DNA of 64,000 nucleotides, from NCBI RefSeq assembly GCF_041146795.1, contig NC_135168.1, positions 15,676,131 to 15,740,130 of the forward strand. The letters are read 5' to 3'. The first letter of the stretch is position 1, and each line of letters opens with the position of its first letter. The DNA is from Maylandia zebra. Its lineage: Eukaryota; Chordata; Actinopteri; Cichliformes; Cichlidae. The position numbers and the translations under genes are program-made. Below the pieces are notes generated by a model, which had not been told where the DNA came from, searched no databases, and saw only the letters and a program-made list of their open reading frames with translations. This document shows positions 14,401 to 29,400 of the stretch, one piece after another.

Positions 14401-17400
14401 CCATTCTTAATTCATATGGGTTATTATAATGCTGGCCTACCCTCCGCATCTATAACAGCTTAAAATCTTCTGGGGAGGCTTTCTACAAGGCTTAGGAGTG
14501 TATTTATAGGAATTTTTGACCATCCTTCCAGAAGCGCATTTGTAAGGTCAACCACTGGACTTCTTAACTGATAGATCACAGTGTGTGAGAATAAACGGCT
14601 GTTTTTCCAAACAGCTGAACTCTTCCACTGGCTCACCACAAGGTTGTTGTCTCTCTCCTCTTTTGTATATTTTGTACACTAATGACTGTCGCAGCACACA
14701 GGCCAATAGGCATTTCATCAAATACGCAGATGACACAGTCATTGTAAGCCTCCTTCATGGTGAAGAGGATTCCCATGGGCCTGTTGTGGATGAGTTTGTT
14801 TCATGGTGTGATCAGTCCTTCTTAATGATTAACACCTTGAAAACCAAGGACATGGTTATTGATTTCAGGAAGTCATCCCCTCATCCTGCGCTTACAGTGG
14901 TAAATGGTGCAGCCATTGAAATGGTGGATAGTTACAAGTACTTGGGGGTTGTTCTTGATAAGACCCTGTCCTTTGAGTCACATGTTGCTGCTACAGTGAA
15001 AAAGGCCCAACAAAGACTGTACTTTTTAAGGAGGTTGAGAGGTTTTAATGTTTCATCTGAAATGATGTCTCTCTTTTATAAAAGTTTTATTGAATCTGTT
15101 TTAACTTTCTGTATCATTGCTTGGTACGGTAGTATGTCCATGGATAATAAGACCAGACTTAACAATCTGGTTAAAGTGGCGGGCAAGATTTCAGGGAGGT
15201 CTCAGGTCCAGCTTGTGGACTTTTATAACAGGCAGGTGCTGAGGAAGGCAACTTCTGTCCTGTTGTGTTCAGATCATCCTCTCTTTAACAATTTTCAACT
15301 GCTTCCATCAGGTCGTCGTTATAAAATGACTGCAGTAAGGACAAAGCGACACAAATTGTCGTTTGTACCTAGTGCTATTATCTTAATTAACAACACTAAA
15401 TTGTAAGTGTTGTTGCCATTGCACATTGCATTTTTTTCGATGGAAAATCTAGGTTGTTTTATCAGGCTTATATTATATTATAGTATTTTTTAATGAGTGT
15501 ACGTAATGTGTTGGTTGTATGTTTGTTGTTTGTTTTGACATACTGCGAATCAATTTCCCATCAGGGACAATAAAGTTACCATTGACCATTGACTGATGCT
15601 GGATGAGAAAGCCTGGCTCATAATCTCCGCTCTTATTCATCCCAAAGGTGTGCTGTCTGTAAGGTCAGGACTAGGGGACAGTCAACTTCTTCCACACCAA
15701 ACTTGCCTATCCATGTCTTTATTGGCGTTCCTCAAAATGATGCACAGTCATAAAGTAATGTTCTGCACATGCCATCCCAAAACTGTTCCCACAAAGTTGG
15801 GAGCATGAAATTGTCAAAAATTATATGGTATGCTAAAGCCCTAAGAGTTCTTTTCACTGGAACTAAGGAGCTGGGTCCAACTCCTGAAAAACAACCCTAC
15901 ACCATAACCCCCCCTCCAACAACTTTATACAGCACAATGCCATCATATAAGTACTGTTCTCTTGGCTACCACCCAGACTCGTCCAGCAGATTGCAAGATG
16001 GAAATTTGATTTATCACTCCAGAGAACATGGCTCCACTCAGTGGAGTACAGTGGCAGTGTGCTTTACACCACTGCATACTGTGCTTTACATTGGGTTTGG
16101 CGATTTAAGGCTTGGATCCAGCTGCTCGCCCATAGAAATATATTCCAGAAGGCTATCTGCCCACTGTTTTTGCATTAATCTGAAGTCCACATGAAGTTTG
16201 GAGGTCTGTAACGATTGGTTCTGCAGAAAATTGGTGAGCACTGTGCACTATGTGCGTCACAAGCCACTGCTCTGTGATTTTTCATGTGGCTGTGGCTAAT
16301 TTGCTCTTGTTCCCAAACTCTTCCACTTTGTTGCACTACCACTAACAGTTGACTGTGGAATATTTAGTAGTGAGGAAATTTCCCGACTGGACTTGTTGCA
16401 CAGGTGGCATCCTATCATGATACCAAACTGGAATTGACTGAGCTCCTGAGAGCACCCCATTCTTTCACAAATGTGAGGATGCAGAAATGCAAACATCAAG
16501 ACTCATCAGACCACGCAATATTTTCCAAGCTTTTGTTGGCTATTTTTCTGAACTTATTGCACCCTCAGCTTCCTGTTTTTCACTGACAGGAGGAGCAGTC
16601 AGTGTGGTCTTCTGCTTCTGCAGCCTATCTGGTTCAAGGTTTGATGTGATGTGTGTTCAGAGTTGCTCTTCTGCATACCTTGGTTGTTACAAATGGTTAT
16701 TTGAGTTACTGTTGCCTTCGTAGTAGCTTTAATCAGTCTGGCTATTTTCATCTCACCTCTGGCATCACCAAGGCATTTTCACTCAGAGAACTGCCTCTCA
16801 CTGTATATTTCCACTTTTTTAAACCATTCTCTGTAAACCCTAGAAACAGCTGTGTGGAGAAATCCAAGTAGATAATCAGCCACAGGCGGTGGTTTAATGT
16901 GACCCAAGGCAAGATGTATCCGTGTTTTTATGTTCTTTATGCCAAATTTTCACATCTAGTGTGAATTTTTATATGGTGTTTATCATTTCCATACAGTCTC
17001 ATTGTGCTATACTTAAAAAAAAAATAAAATTTTTATTATTTAGCCATATCCTAAAGTGATGATTAATCCATTTAAAAGAAAACTATATGGAGGCTACAGT
17101 ACAGGTAGTTGTTCTAAAAAGTAAAAAAGAAGTAGCAATTTAAATACAGCATAAATTTCTGTCACCGAGTTATTTCAAAAGGGGTGGACGGACGGACTGG
17201 AGAATATTCATGCTTACCATACTGGCGTGGGTCAAGGCATAGGGTGGCTCCCTCCAGGACAGTAGTATTTTGGCAAATATTCCAGATGTTGAAATATATG
17301 AAAACTGGAATGGAGGTAAATGCAGTCACTCCAAGCCAAGCCAGCATGAAGATGTATGTCAGCATGATGAACTGAAAGGGGAAACAGTACAGATGGATTA

Positions 17401-20400
17401 CTGAAGTGGAACCGTATTTATTTGTAATATTAACACCTTCCAAGGCACTGTGGCTGGTGTAAAACTGATCATTTAGACGTTGACTCGTCTATGTCTAGAT
17501 GTTGACGGCAAGGTCTTCTGAGATTAGTTTTTGTTGTAGTTAATATTTTTATATCCTCCAAGTTATTTTATAGGATTGCTGCATGCTCTTTTGTATGTTC
17601 TGGATGTGTGCTAATAATTTGTTTTGTTCTTGTTTCAGCAGTATTACCATATTGAACACTGACCAGAAATAAACCTTATAATGTCCTTTGCTGGTTGAGT
17701 ACTGTAAGTACTACATAGGATATTAGCTTGTCAAGAAAAGTTAGTTAAAAGAACAAATCATTATCATTTTCGATTCTTCCTGTTAAATAAAAACAGCTTC
17801 AAGAGAAGCTAAAGAAAAGGTGATAAGATCAACTTTCCTCTGTGTAGACAGATTTCTTTAGCAGAGGAACTTGGGAAATTTTGATATATTGATTATGAGA
17901 AAGTACTATATATCAAACAGAAGAGATGAGCAGACATGTGAATGACCCCAGATTACATTAGGTTTGTATATCTCCCTTCAATGTCTTCTTTCCTTGGGGA
18001 AAAATGCAGTGCTATTTATACTTTCTTTTATAGGGGAAAATAAAGATAGTTGAGTTATAGTACTCGTAAAGGCTCTATTGTGGCTGACCCTTTTCAGCCT
18101 TTTCAAAATAGTGAAACCTCACCAAATACAGGGGTCAACTCTAAAAAAGAATCTATTACATATAGAGCTTGGGAGAGCACGAGTAGTGTCACATTGGCCA
18201 CAAAAAAAAAATGTCAGCTATTGAAATCTACTCAGCCTTCAAGGGAAAGTTCCTGGGAAATGACCTGACATTTACTAGGTGATTCCCGACAAGAGCAAAA
18301 GCTTATATAGAGTAATAGACATACATTTTATAGTTAGTATGAAGTAAAATAGTAGCCCTACCCAGGCACTGACACAACGTCCACATGTTGTGATCTTGAA
18401 GTCCCCGTACAGATCTTTAATGGCACCACTTGTGAAGAATCCCTCCACCATTAGCAGGATGCCATAGACGAAGAAAGCCGATGCAATGCCGTAAATCACA
18501 TACTTAATAATGTCAATCCTGGAGAAGGAATACAGAACAACAGAAATGCAGTTTATAAAAATAAGAAGTTACCCTTTCTTTTTAAGATGTTAGCAAGAAT
18601 TTTCATACAAAAATACTCACAGGAAAATTATATAGATAATTGCAGGTCATTACATTTGCCTGTTAAACAGAAGTAACCAACATATCTGTCTTAAATTGGC
18701 TACGCTTGTTGTGATTGTGCGGTGGATCTCTGGGATGTGTCAAAGCACATATAATTGTGTATTTTATACTGTGGAAGTATGCAAACTATGTTTTCTTGCT
18801 GATCAGCAGGGCTGTTTAGAATCTTTGTTACTTACATTGTAAAGACATCCAGTGAATCCACAGGGCTCCTCACAACCTCAAAGTAGTCCTGGAGGATGGT
18901 GACAGTGCCAGTCAGGGCTTCATGTCCACAGCCACAGAAGAGGGCCACACCAGCATACAGCAAGATGGTGGCTATGAGGGATGGGTATGGAATCCCACCC
19001 AGGCATTTGATGCAGCATTCAAGGCATCCTAAAGCGGAGAACGAGATTAGCCAACAAAGACTGTTAAAATTCTGAGAGAAAAAACACCAGACGTGGCACA
19101 AAGTAACAGAGACGTTTTTGCTGCATTTGCTGCATTTTAAATTATTTATCAATACATTAGCATTGAGCAAATGCATCTGCATGCACTGTATTTCCATTTC
19201 CATTTAATATTTTCCAGCAATTAAACCAGCTGGGAGGCAGCTATGCATGTAACACTGCAAGCTAGTTTGACTGCAGTACTCCTTTCCCTTATGTTAAAAA
19301 AACAACAAAACCCTTTCAAACAACTGTGTTATTCGTTCTGTCAGCTCTATAGCCCTACGGATAATGCTGACATTTTATTCAGCAATATAAACTCAGCCTT
19401 AGTTTCACATAGTAACTATGACCTTTAACCCCATTCTACTTTCCTCAGCTTCCTGTGCCAGGGGGTTCTTAAGGTGACAAATCACTGCTCAGGTTCATCT
19501 TCAATCTCCTGTGACACAGACTGCTCACAAAGAAGCCACGTCTGTAAATATTGTACCCAGGTTTGCCTTTATGAATTGCTTTGATTTATGAGTCTCCATC
19601 TCGTGTGTGTGTTTTGTGCTACTGAGTCAGTCATTTCCCAGTAACTACAACAGAGGTACAGAGGTATTTCCTGTGTAAGTGTGAAACAAATCCAGTATTG
19701 CAGTGTTTTGCTGTATAGTATCCAGACAGATACATTTTTCACAAAGCCAGACTAGTCTGAAACAGCTAGACCTGTATTAAAATCGGAGAGCTGCTTCATA
19801 AGTATCCTAAATGATTAAAGTTGAAGTCAGTATACAAATGTGGTATATGTGCTTTTATGACCAGCACGGCGTTACTCTTGATCAGATGTAAGATGATCAT
19901 GGCCCATGATTAAATTCATCTGCATTGGTTTTGCTGTGCTCATTCAGAAGAGATGCAGTGACTCTGTTGTCAGTTGCAAAGATGATAAGATTTCAGGATG
20001 TTTTCAGCTCCATTCTTTTAAAGGTTGTCTAGTCATCTTCACTTTTGTTTCAAAGCAGCAGTCAGCCCAATATTCCCCCTCCTCAACTCTCTTCGTGTGA
20101 CTCTGATCCAGACATGAGTGGAATACCAAGTAGCTGGTCCGCCCGCTGGGCTGTGCTGAGCACTCAAACGCTTGGTGCAGTTACAACCTTCACCCAGGGT
20201 TTCCTAGATTATCTACCTCCTTACTGATGTTATCCACTGCTAGACTGTGGAATGTCTATTCAGCTTATGTGCTATATTTTAAACATGTTTCTGTCCATAT
20301 CCGTGTTTGCTGAATGTTGTATCCTAAAACAATCCATGCAGCTTTTCACACGTCACACTACACAGTCCAAACAACTCTGCTGTGCCTGTTAATAAGCTTC

Positions 20401-23400
20401 TGATTTTAGTCTCTGTTTAAGTATTCTCAGCTCATACAGTGTATGCTTAGATCTAAGCTTTAAAGATGAGGTACACATATATATTGTCTTCCAAGCCTTT
20501 TGTTGTTTAGAGGAAAGATTATAGTATGTATTATATCTCAAACTGGTGATTCCCCCATTGAATAGAGGGACTGCAGTGCCATTTGTCTGCCTTTATCATC
20601 ACTGCCTTAGTAATTCTCCAACATTCCCAGTGATTCACCTAGGAAGAGACATCAAATTCAGGGAATACTTCACCTTTAGTGCCTCTTGGTAACTATCAGG
20701 TACTTACAATGCCACGTGACATGCACTCCTAGGTGTTTTCACGCTAATTCACACCTTCTGTCATGTGACTCTGAGAACCTGCAGTAGATTTAAATGGCCT
20801 GGACTCCCTCTGGATCCAAGCCTTAAACAGATGCTGCTTAAATTCTGCCGTTTTAGTTCATTTCAGGAATACTTTGAGGGAAGCTCCCATAGTGGAGGTG
20901 TTGGTTTAGTCATTGTAATCAAAAATGAATTTATATAAATCACTTTGTATAGTCTCACTTTGAGTAGAGCTGTTTTTATTTGGAAACCTGCATCCTAATA
21001 CAATAATGAAAAAAGCACAGTTTTAAAGAACTCAATTCAGTCCTGTGGAAAACTAAGTACACCCTATGAGTCAACAGTTTGTAGAATCAGTTTGTAATTC
21101 TTTTCTGCAGGGCTTTATCAGTTTGTGACATTGTTGTGGAGGAACATTGGAACAAAGTCCAAAGTTCATGTTGCAAAATTGCCTTAGTTCATTGAGGTTT
21201 GTGGGCATTTGTATATTCTCAGCACTCTTCCCACCACAGAATTTCAATCAGTTGACTTTGACTCAGCTGATGCGACACTTTGATTCTTTTCACAAGTCCA
21301 CGAGTTCAAGGTCACGATCAACTTAGTAACTGCAAGATCCACAGGAACTGTGTTTGACAGTTGCTTGTGCTGATGGTGCGATTGATTTTTGCCAAATGTG
21401 ACGATAGTCAAACATCTCCACTTTGGTTTTGACTGTGCAAAGTACTTTCCAGAAGTCCTGAGGTTTGTTCAAATGCAACCCTTCCAATCACGCCACATTT
21501 AATTCCTATGGAAGCAGTAAGAGTGTGGTTAGTTTTGCATAAAACTATGCAAAGTTATGTGTAAGCATGTGTTTTTAACACGATTCCATTCTGCAGCTAC
21601 AATATTTTGGATAGCAAATTTTTCTGTTATCATTATTTAAAGGTGTCAGCTTGTCTTTTTCTGGCAACTTATGCATGAAAAGGTCTCCAGATGCACCAGT
21701 GCCAAGGTTCTGAGACCAACCAAATACATGTTAACACACAATCCTGATAACTTTGCAGTATAATGTCTGGAATGCCTTAGAAATCAAGGATCTGTTACAT
21801 AAACTGGACTTTATCAGATTCACTCATTCATTTCCCAAGGTCTCGTGAATGTAGCTATTTTTGTTCTTTGCTTGAGTACCCTCTGTCTGTCTGTCACTAC
21901 CTCTTACCCCAGATTCATTATGTTGAGTTGCCTTATCACTTCAGGAAACAGGCACTGACAGAATTTATTGATGTAGCTGTGATTACTGACAAGATGAGAG
22001 TGAGGCAGAGAGTTCAGAAACACTTATCCTCTTGGCCACAGTGCCCATTTATGAGCCAGAGTAAGAGTCAACTGTTGAGTCAAGTACTACAAACACGTGG
22101 ATTTGTATGTAGTACTGATGGGATACAAATTACTGCAATGTTCCCAGTTAATTTTTTATTTATTTCCAAACTATGTCGCTTGTATGGAAAAATAAGTTTT
22201 TTCAGCCATCAGAAATAGATAGAATAGATATAAAACATTTTCTCTTGCATTTTGAATCTTAAACACAGGAACGCAGCGGCCTTTGAGATATGCTGGTGCT
22301 GATTTTGTGCAGTAATTGAGCGGAGCCTGTATTTAACATGAAGAGAGACAAGCGGTAATATCAATGATTTAAGTGATGGCTTCAATCAAGGCTTATTTCC
22401 TTGCTTTTCTGCACACAGCATAAAGCAGCTGCAAATTTACACGGACTACTTTTCCACCAAGCAGTAAACAGAATTGGCTACTAGTATGTTTGTACATTGT
22501 ATTGTAAATGTAACTACAGAGTACAACACAGATAATATTTGTCTATATGTGACTTGACTTAAAGAGTTTCCATGGAAACAGTTGAAGATGAAGTTAGAAG
22601 GCAGGATAAAAGCATTACTGAGTGGACGTAACAGACTAATGTTTTATTGATCGTCTGCTCTTAATTCTGTGGAAGGGAAACTCATCACACCCAGTAAAGA
22701 GAGGTGTGTTAGAAAAGGACCAGATTCAGTGATAAAGTTGTAAATGTAGGTTAAAACATAAAAACTAACAAGGCTTCCATCTTTGTCTGAGAGAAAAAAT
22801 GTACTCACGTGAGTAGAAACAGCTGAATTTACAACGTAATGTCTTCTTAGCCTAGCTGCCCTTCTTCACATTTACTATGTTCCTTCCTGTTTTTGAAACT
22901 GCAGTGATAAAAGATCACCAGCAATGGGTTTATGATCTCATATGTTATCTGTCTTCCTCACCCCATTAAAAAATACCAGTGCATGCTATCATTTGCTCTC
23001 TGTAAACCTTCATTGATCCTAAATGAATTTGAGACTCTGAGTGGGTGAAAAATGGCAAACGGACGATTCTAAGAGTTAGAGGATGCTTGATCAATAATTT
23101 AGAAGTGGCACAGTGCGGAGGCACACAAGTCTCCCACATTCATTTTTCATGCTTTCTGCTTAGCCCCACATCACCTGTGATAAAAATAAAAGATGGCCTG
23201 CTTTAGGGGTCATGGGTATTTGAATGGCTGTGTCGTATAGGAAACAATGACTGTCAAGTTTGGTGCAACCAAGCAGATTTAAAATGGACTAGAATTGCAG
23301 TGACAAGGACCATCTGTGTACTTGAATGAATATATGTGATGTTTTTGTTTTGCCTTATTTTGAACTGGAGTACACCCCCAAATGTTTGAGGTAAGCTTAG

Positions 23401-26400
23401 TCTACAAAACATCTTTTACTCAGAATAACCTATTTTCCAATCAGTAAAAAGCATTTAAGGATTTTCTTGCCTCAGCGTGTTGATTAAATACAAATTTCAT
23501 CGGTGCAAATCTTAACTCTAGCAAAACCAGGATTAATGCTATTCAGTTTTGAACAAAGAGACAGATTTAGAAGATGGCACTGTTTTAAATATTTTATTTT
23601 CCTAGAACAAAGCCACATGTTTTTTTCAAGGGAGGAAAGGGAGGGGGTGAAATTGAGGCCTGTGAGAGCCCAAACACCGCGGCCCAATCAACAGAAGGCG
23701 TCTCCCTAATACAAAGAGAAAGGATGACCCCCTCCCAGGGCCTCTCCCACCTCCCACTTCTCCTCCATCTGTCAGTGCCATAGCTGACAGGCAAAAGGGA
23801 TACACACATACACACATTCTCTCTGACCTAGTCAACTTTTGCATGAGGGATGAGATAATGTTGTCCATATCAGATCAGTGCAGGGTTAATTTATGGAGTA
23901 ACGGGGTGGATGATGAATTGGATGAATTCTGCGAATTACAGTGTTGTGATGTTTCTCAGACATTTCCACATTATGAAATTTGCTTAGTTCATCCATAGGT
24001 CAGTATTTGACGTGTAGTGGTCCTGTTAAACTGGAAAAATAATTTCTATTTAAGGCTAGATTACCTTTAAGACATTTTTTCGCTATTGACACAAATATTT
24101 CTTAACCAAAATAGTTCCATACCTAGTGAAATATCAGACATAAAAGTAATATTGGGCAGATTCCAAATACTTGCTTTCAAAGATGATTTTTACTCAAATG
24201 TGTGTTTATGCAACCCTGAATTGGATGAGTGGAAGAAAATTAATGGATAGATGGATGGTTGCTTATGTTGGTTCAGTCCTAATTAAAAAGGATTTCTTCC
24301 TTTTGAAGTCATATAGAGATATGAGGCTTTGCTTTTGATGCAGTTTTAGCATCTGAGAAAATAAATGGCATGCTGCATTAGAGTATTAAATGAACAAAAT
24401 TCATTAAAGACGATGACAGAAAAAGGAAAGACAATCTAATTCTGTGTCTGTGCATTCATTTCTAACACGAGAGATCCAATAAGAGAGATCAATTTTCCCA
24501 CATACAGCTAGCATTTATTAGGGGTTTTGTGTGGGGACGGGGTGGTGGTGAGCCTGGTCAGACAGAGAGAGAAGAGAGAGCGAGATCTCAGTGGGGGGAT
24601 GGTGTGCCTGTGTCAGCCTGAGTGTAATGGGCGTGCATGCGTCTCGTTGCTTTCCTTGTTCCTTTAATGCACCCCACCCCCCTTCCCCTGCAGTGAGCAG
24701 GTTTTTTTTCAGCTCCTGTGTGCCCCCATCTCCTCTGCGCATGTTTAATCAACCAGCATGGTTGCCATAACAACCACAGCGCAAAATCTGAGAATAGACC
24801 GGGTACTTGAGAGCCGTGACCCACTTACTGTATGTCAACAAATTCAGTGGGACAATAGTGAACGAGACACATTACACATAAAACCCCTTCAGGGCTAAAA
24901 GGTTGTTCCACACCAGGCCTGAAAGCTCAGCTACTGATTTCCTCTCTTCCTTTTTCACAGAGAGATGGAAGAGTCTAAACAGGACTGCGTGACTGTAGAC
25001 GTGTCTTTTGTCTAAGCCAAGTTCACTCCAGGAACTAGGGGGCAAAAGTCAAAAACACAGCAAAAGAAACAAGGTTTTTGACTTTAGGTTTATGCATTTT
25101 AACCATGCAGGTATTTCCATTTCACAGGGTGGAATGAGTTTAATTTTCCTGATTGCCAACCTTATAAGCAGCCAAAACCAAAGAATGCAGGGATTTGAAG
25201 CACAGCTCCAAAACAATAGACCATAATGAGAGCATGTCTGCAGAGTCCAACAACAGTGGAGTACTTCATACTGCATATTAGTACTTCAATTTTTACTCAA
25301 TAACAGTTTCCCGACACACTTTACCCTGAATGACCGAAATTTTAAGTAACATTTAAATTATATAAGCTAACACAACTCACAAGACACAATCATGTTGAGT
25401 GACAACAATATCATATTATCATTTTAAGATATTATCATTACAGTGAGCTAGTGTTTATCATCAATCTCAATGCAAGTAATTTTCAACACCTCTTTCCCTA
25501 TGCCTATATCTATACCATTGTGTCATTGCTCAAAACAATAAGAGACCCCACATAAGGTTTTTAGCTGCTCCAGAAATAATTACTAGAACAATTGGTGGAA
25601 CTCTCTTGACCTGGGCTGGGGCAGGCTTCAAAACAATAAGGGGCAGTAGAGGAGGACATAGGAGCTCTTAGATAGGCTGCTACTTATACATGAAGTAATA
25701 TATTCATGAATGTGCTGCAAGTGAATAATATCTTCTAAATAATTTATTTCTTATCATATTTGGTAAAAATAAACAAGAAAACCCAAACAAATGTGGTTTT
25801 TATGTAGTGGAAAACCATTTGTCTGACCACAGCAACTATGTTCAAAGCAGCATCTCCTTGCCTTTAGCTTAATGCCGATTTGGCATTTATCAAGTCAACT
25901 GCAAATTCAAAGTGCATGAAACTCGGTGAACCTTTAAAACTACAACACAATTTTTCCATTGTGTATTACGGTCACACGATGTTACTGACATGATTGTAGA
26001 CGGACAAAAATGAGATGCTCAACATGCAACCACATGCTAATCAAACAGAAGGACAAACGCTACCTTGCAGAGTAGATTCTTGGCTCAGGAAATGCTAACA
26101 GGTGTGCCTTTCTCAGTTTTTCCATTCAGCAACAGTTAGTACATCAAGTGTAAATGACCTGCAGAATCATGTTTGGTTTATTTATCCACAGTATTGCCCA
26201 CCATATGGTCATTTCCAGAACTTTTAGCATATTTAGCCGTGTGTTCCTACTGGTCTAAACCTGCTTTTTCAACAGAAGGGCGCTGGACTGCTCCCTGCTG
26301 CTAATGGCCACTTTGGTACATAGAGTGCGCTCATACATTTGGCTAGCAGCTGAAGTGAACAGTGCCCACCTGGTGCATCTGACTCATAATCTGAGATTTG

Positions 26401-29400
26401 CAACCTCAGAAGAGGAAGACAGAAGGGCATTAGGATGCTGTGAGTGCACTCAGTGACACCTGCACCCCTTTGAGCTGGAAGTACCAATTTATCTACAGTC
26501 CGTTTGCTAGCTTGGATGATGTCTTCATCAGCAAAATGATAAAGAATTGTGCTTTAATATACATATGTAAACGATGATAAAATGCACATCACCAACTGTG
26601 GGGGCTCTGCTTCTACATCAGCGTTACGCAAAATGAGAAGCTTTTAAAATGTTGGTGTTTCTAGATGTCCAGTCTTACCAATTTCTGCACATTTATTGGG
26701 TAGAAGCTTGCTGTAGACAGAGGCCTGTCAAGTTATTATGTTTTCCTTAACAGTGTAAACTGTATGTATTTAATCTTTTCTATGATTTATCCCACTTTTT
26801 GCAATTAAGGTTAGATTGTGAGTTTTTGGTCAAAACTGATCAATGATTATTACAAACTATTACATATTTCTCCAGAAAAATCAAAGTGACATGGGCGAAA
26901 ACATGACCATCATCAGAGGAGTCATTGCAATTATCTTTTGTCTTCACAAACTATAGAGGGGCTGTCAAATCAATAATTTAATAAACGATGCAATAATTTA
27001 GGTAACCAACATATGTAAATTGCGTTGCATAATACTTGGTCTCCAGAACCACCATCTTGGCGCATGGTGATAAACGTGACTTGAAATACTTAAAATAGTG
27101 ACACTATTGATTTTTCATTCAAAAGGAAAGTCTAAGCTATAACCTTTCAAACACAATACTAACTAACAGGACCAGGGTGTATTTTCTTGTGTTATTTGTT
27201 TTTTAATGGTTAAATAATAATAGCCTATGATTTACGAAAAAGGCTGTATGTTTCGACATCGAGCCACTCAGGATCCCAGGCAGTGTCTTTTTATGCACAA
27301 ATTTCTATGATTTCTGCTACACATGGTCTACAGAATAATTGTTCAGTTTTGTCATTGGAAGGTACAACATGGAAATTATTCCAACAACCAAACTGCCTGA
27401 TGATATGCTGGAGAAGCTGCGCAATCTTAACTACTGTGGAAACCAGTTCAGTAGTTCTCAGTGTTGTCTAGAGCGGACTTATGATAGAAGGCGTCGGGCT
27501 AAAAACAAACATTAGCTGGTTAGCTGGTTGGTGTGTATTGGTCACTTTCCAAGAGCTTCAGCCTTTAGTTTACTGTATAAAACAACACACGTGTCACAGG
27601 CTGGGTCTCCGACCCAGCATTCTGAGTTTTCTTTGTATTTGTCTCATTTTGTTATGTGATCAGTTTTGTGTTATTTCCTATTTTTCTTTAGTTTAGGCAG
27701 TTATTGTTCTTGGTTTTCTATGTTTTGGGGTTTTGTAATTATTCATCACGTATTAGGTCTGTTAAGTTGTGTTGTCATGTTTTAGTATTTCCTGTTTTAT
27801 TTTGACAATGTCATGTGTTCTTTGTTCATTGTATTTAGCTTTCTCTCCTGGTCCTGTCATTAGGTTTATGTCTGTCAGCTGTTCCCCCATGTGTCCCCAC
27901 TTCCCCTGATCACCTCATGTCTGTATTTAAGCCTTTTGTTTTCTTCATGCCATTGTCGGTTCGTCTGTTTATCGCACCAGGGTCACAGTCTTAGTCATGG
28001 TCTTTGTTTATTATTTTTCCACCACAGTCATAGTTTAGGTTTTGGTCTCAGTACCATTTAGTATTTTGTTTCTTAGTGTTTTGCCTGTTTTGTTTTTGGT
28101 CTCTTGGTTCATTTCCCTGCCGTCATCGCATTAAAGGTTCACCTTTCTGTTAATCATTACAATTCCTCGTCATCATCTGCTTCTGGGTCCTGTTTCCACA
28201 CACATCGGCGCACCCCGCCGTGACAACACGGCTTATTTCCTCATATTCACGTGATGATTTTAGTTTTTTTTCAAGTTCAAGGGGAGAAATCAAATGCTTG
28301 CTTGTGTTGACACATGGGCAGTGATTCATAAAAGCACCCTAGTGTGAGAAGCAGGTTGCATATGTCAAAGCAGAGCCTCTGCTGTAACAGGTTATTAACA
28401 GTCAATTTGGTTTTAATAAGCTTTTGTTCAAGAAAAATGAGCTTGCAGAGCTTGCTTTATATGAGTACGTGCTAAATAATTACATTAATATTCTGCCCAA
28501 ATTAATGGATCTGACAGATGGCTTTATTATCGAACTGTCATCCAAAAATTGCCCATAGGGACGCCACTAAAGGTTGTTTGATCAAAATCTATAGGTTTTC
28601 TAGAACTTCTCCTACTACGCTGCTTAGTCAAGCAGTTTGATTAAGCTCACTATATTCTCCCAAGCTTCTCATTTTCTTTTTCACTCTGTGCTGCAATCAT
28701 TTCTGACTCTACATATGCGCCTCTTCTTGTCTCTCTTCCTCCCACATTCTTAGACACAGCAAACTATTCCTGTGCTTCTGAAATGTCATCAACAGGAGTG
28801 GGTGAAGAGGGAGTAGATAATGACTTTGCCAGCGCCATGGCAACTGTTTCAGTTCGTGTGTGTGCCTGTAAGTAGTGCTAAGTTGCAGGGAAGAGCGACA
28901 GGAGGCAACACAAACATATGCCTGACACAATAAATCTGAGAGAGAAGGAGGCAAGGGAGGTGAAATAAAAACGTGTTTTCTACATGAGAACAGCATCCTC
29001 TTTACCTTTGGTATTGTGTCATTCTTTAACAAAAAATATCTTTTTCCAATCCACTGATGAGAAAATACACTTGCTTTATACTGTTGCAACCATATACTGA
29101 ATCATTCATGCAGAGAAACAAGATGCGGAGGTGTGAAGTATAAATAGCAATTCAGCTCTGCACAAAGCATACACTGCCCCTCCTAAGTGAATGAAAAAAG
29201 AACCCCTAAAAACTCCTCCTGCAACAAATGCACAGTGAATATTGCAAAGCACTGCTGCATCATACAGCACCTCGGTTTTTCCGACACAAAGGACAGAACC
29301 TGAAAGCTGCTGGTTTAAAGACTAGTAATAATGGTAGTTCAGTTTGGTTCCATGCTCTTCGTGTTTCTCTCTGTCATCACGACAAGCATGAAAGACACAT

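Larger units (their letters stand above)
14386..16500 (-). mobile_element. Tc1-like transposon relic (family 2), interrupted by a LINE
   Basis: Two parts, about 14,386-14,548 and 15,594-16,500, belong to one minus-strand Tc1-like element. At 16,499-16,296 an open stretch encodes the N-terminal helix-turn-helix of a Tc1 transposase, with the motif [16 protein letters not shown] (SREISSLLN here). The rest of the coding region is frame-broken. The ends are approximate. Confidence 0.75.
13523..16885 (-). mobile_element. Old DNA transposon relic broken into three pieces by later insertions
   Basis: Pieces at about 13,523-13,577, 14,276-14,385 and 16,478-16,885 are collinear with a dispersed fish element I recognise from its edge (CACCTGTCACTTCATTAG) and from the later block around CTCATCAGACCACGCAATAT. 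The first two pieces are separated by a hAT element. The second and third are separated by a Tc1-like element that itself carries a LINE. The superfamily was not settled. It lies in gpm6a intron 4 (13,449-17,217). Confidence 0.6.
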
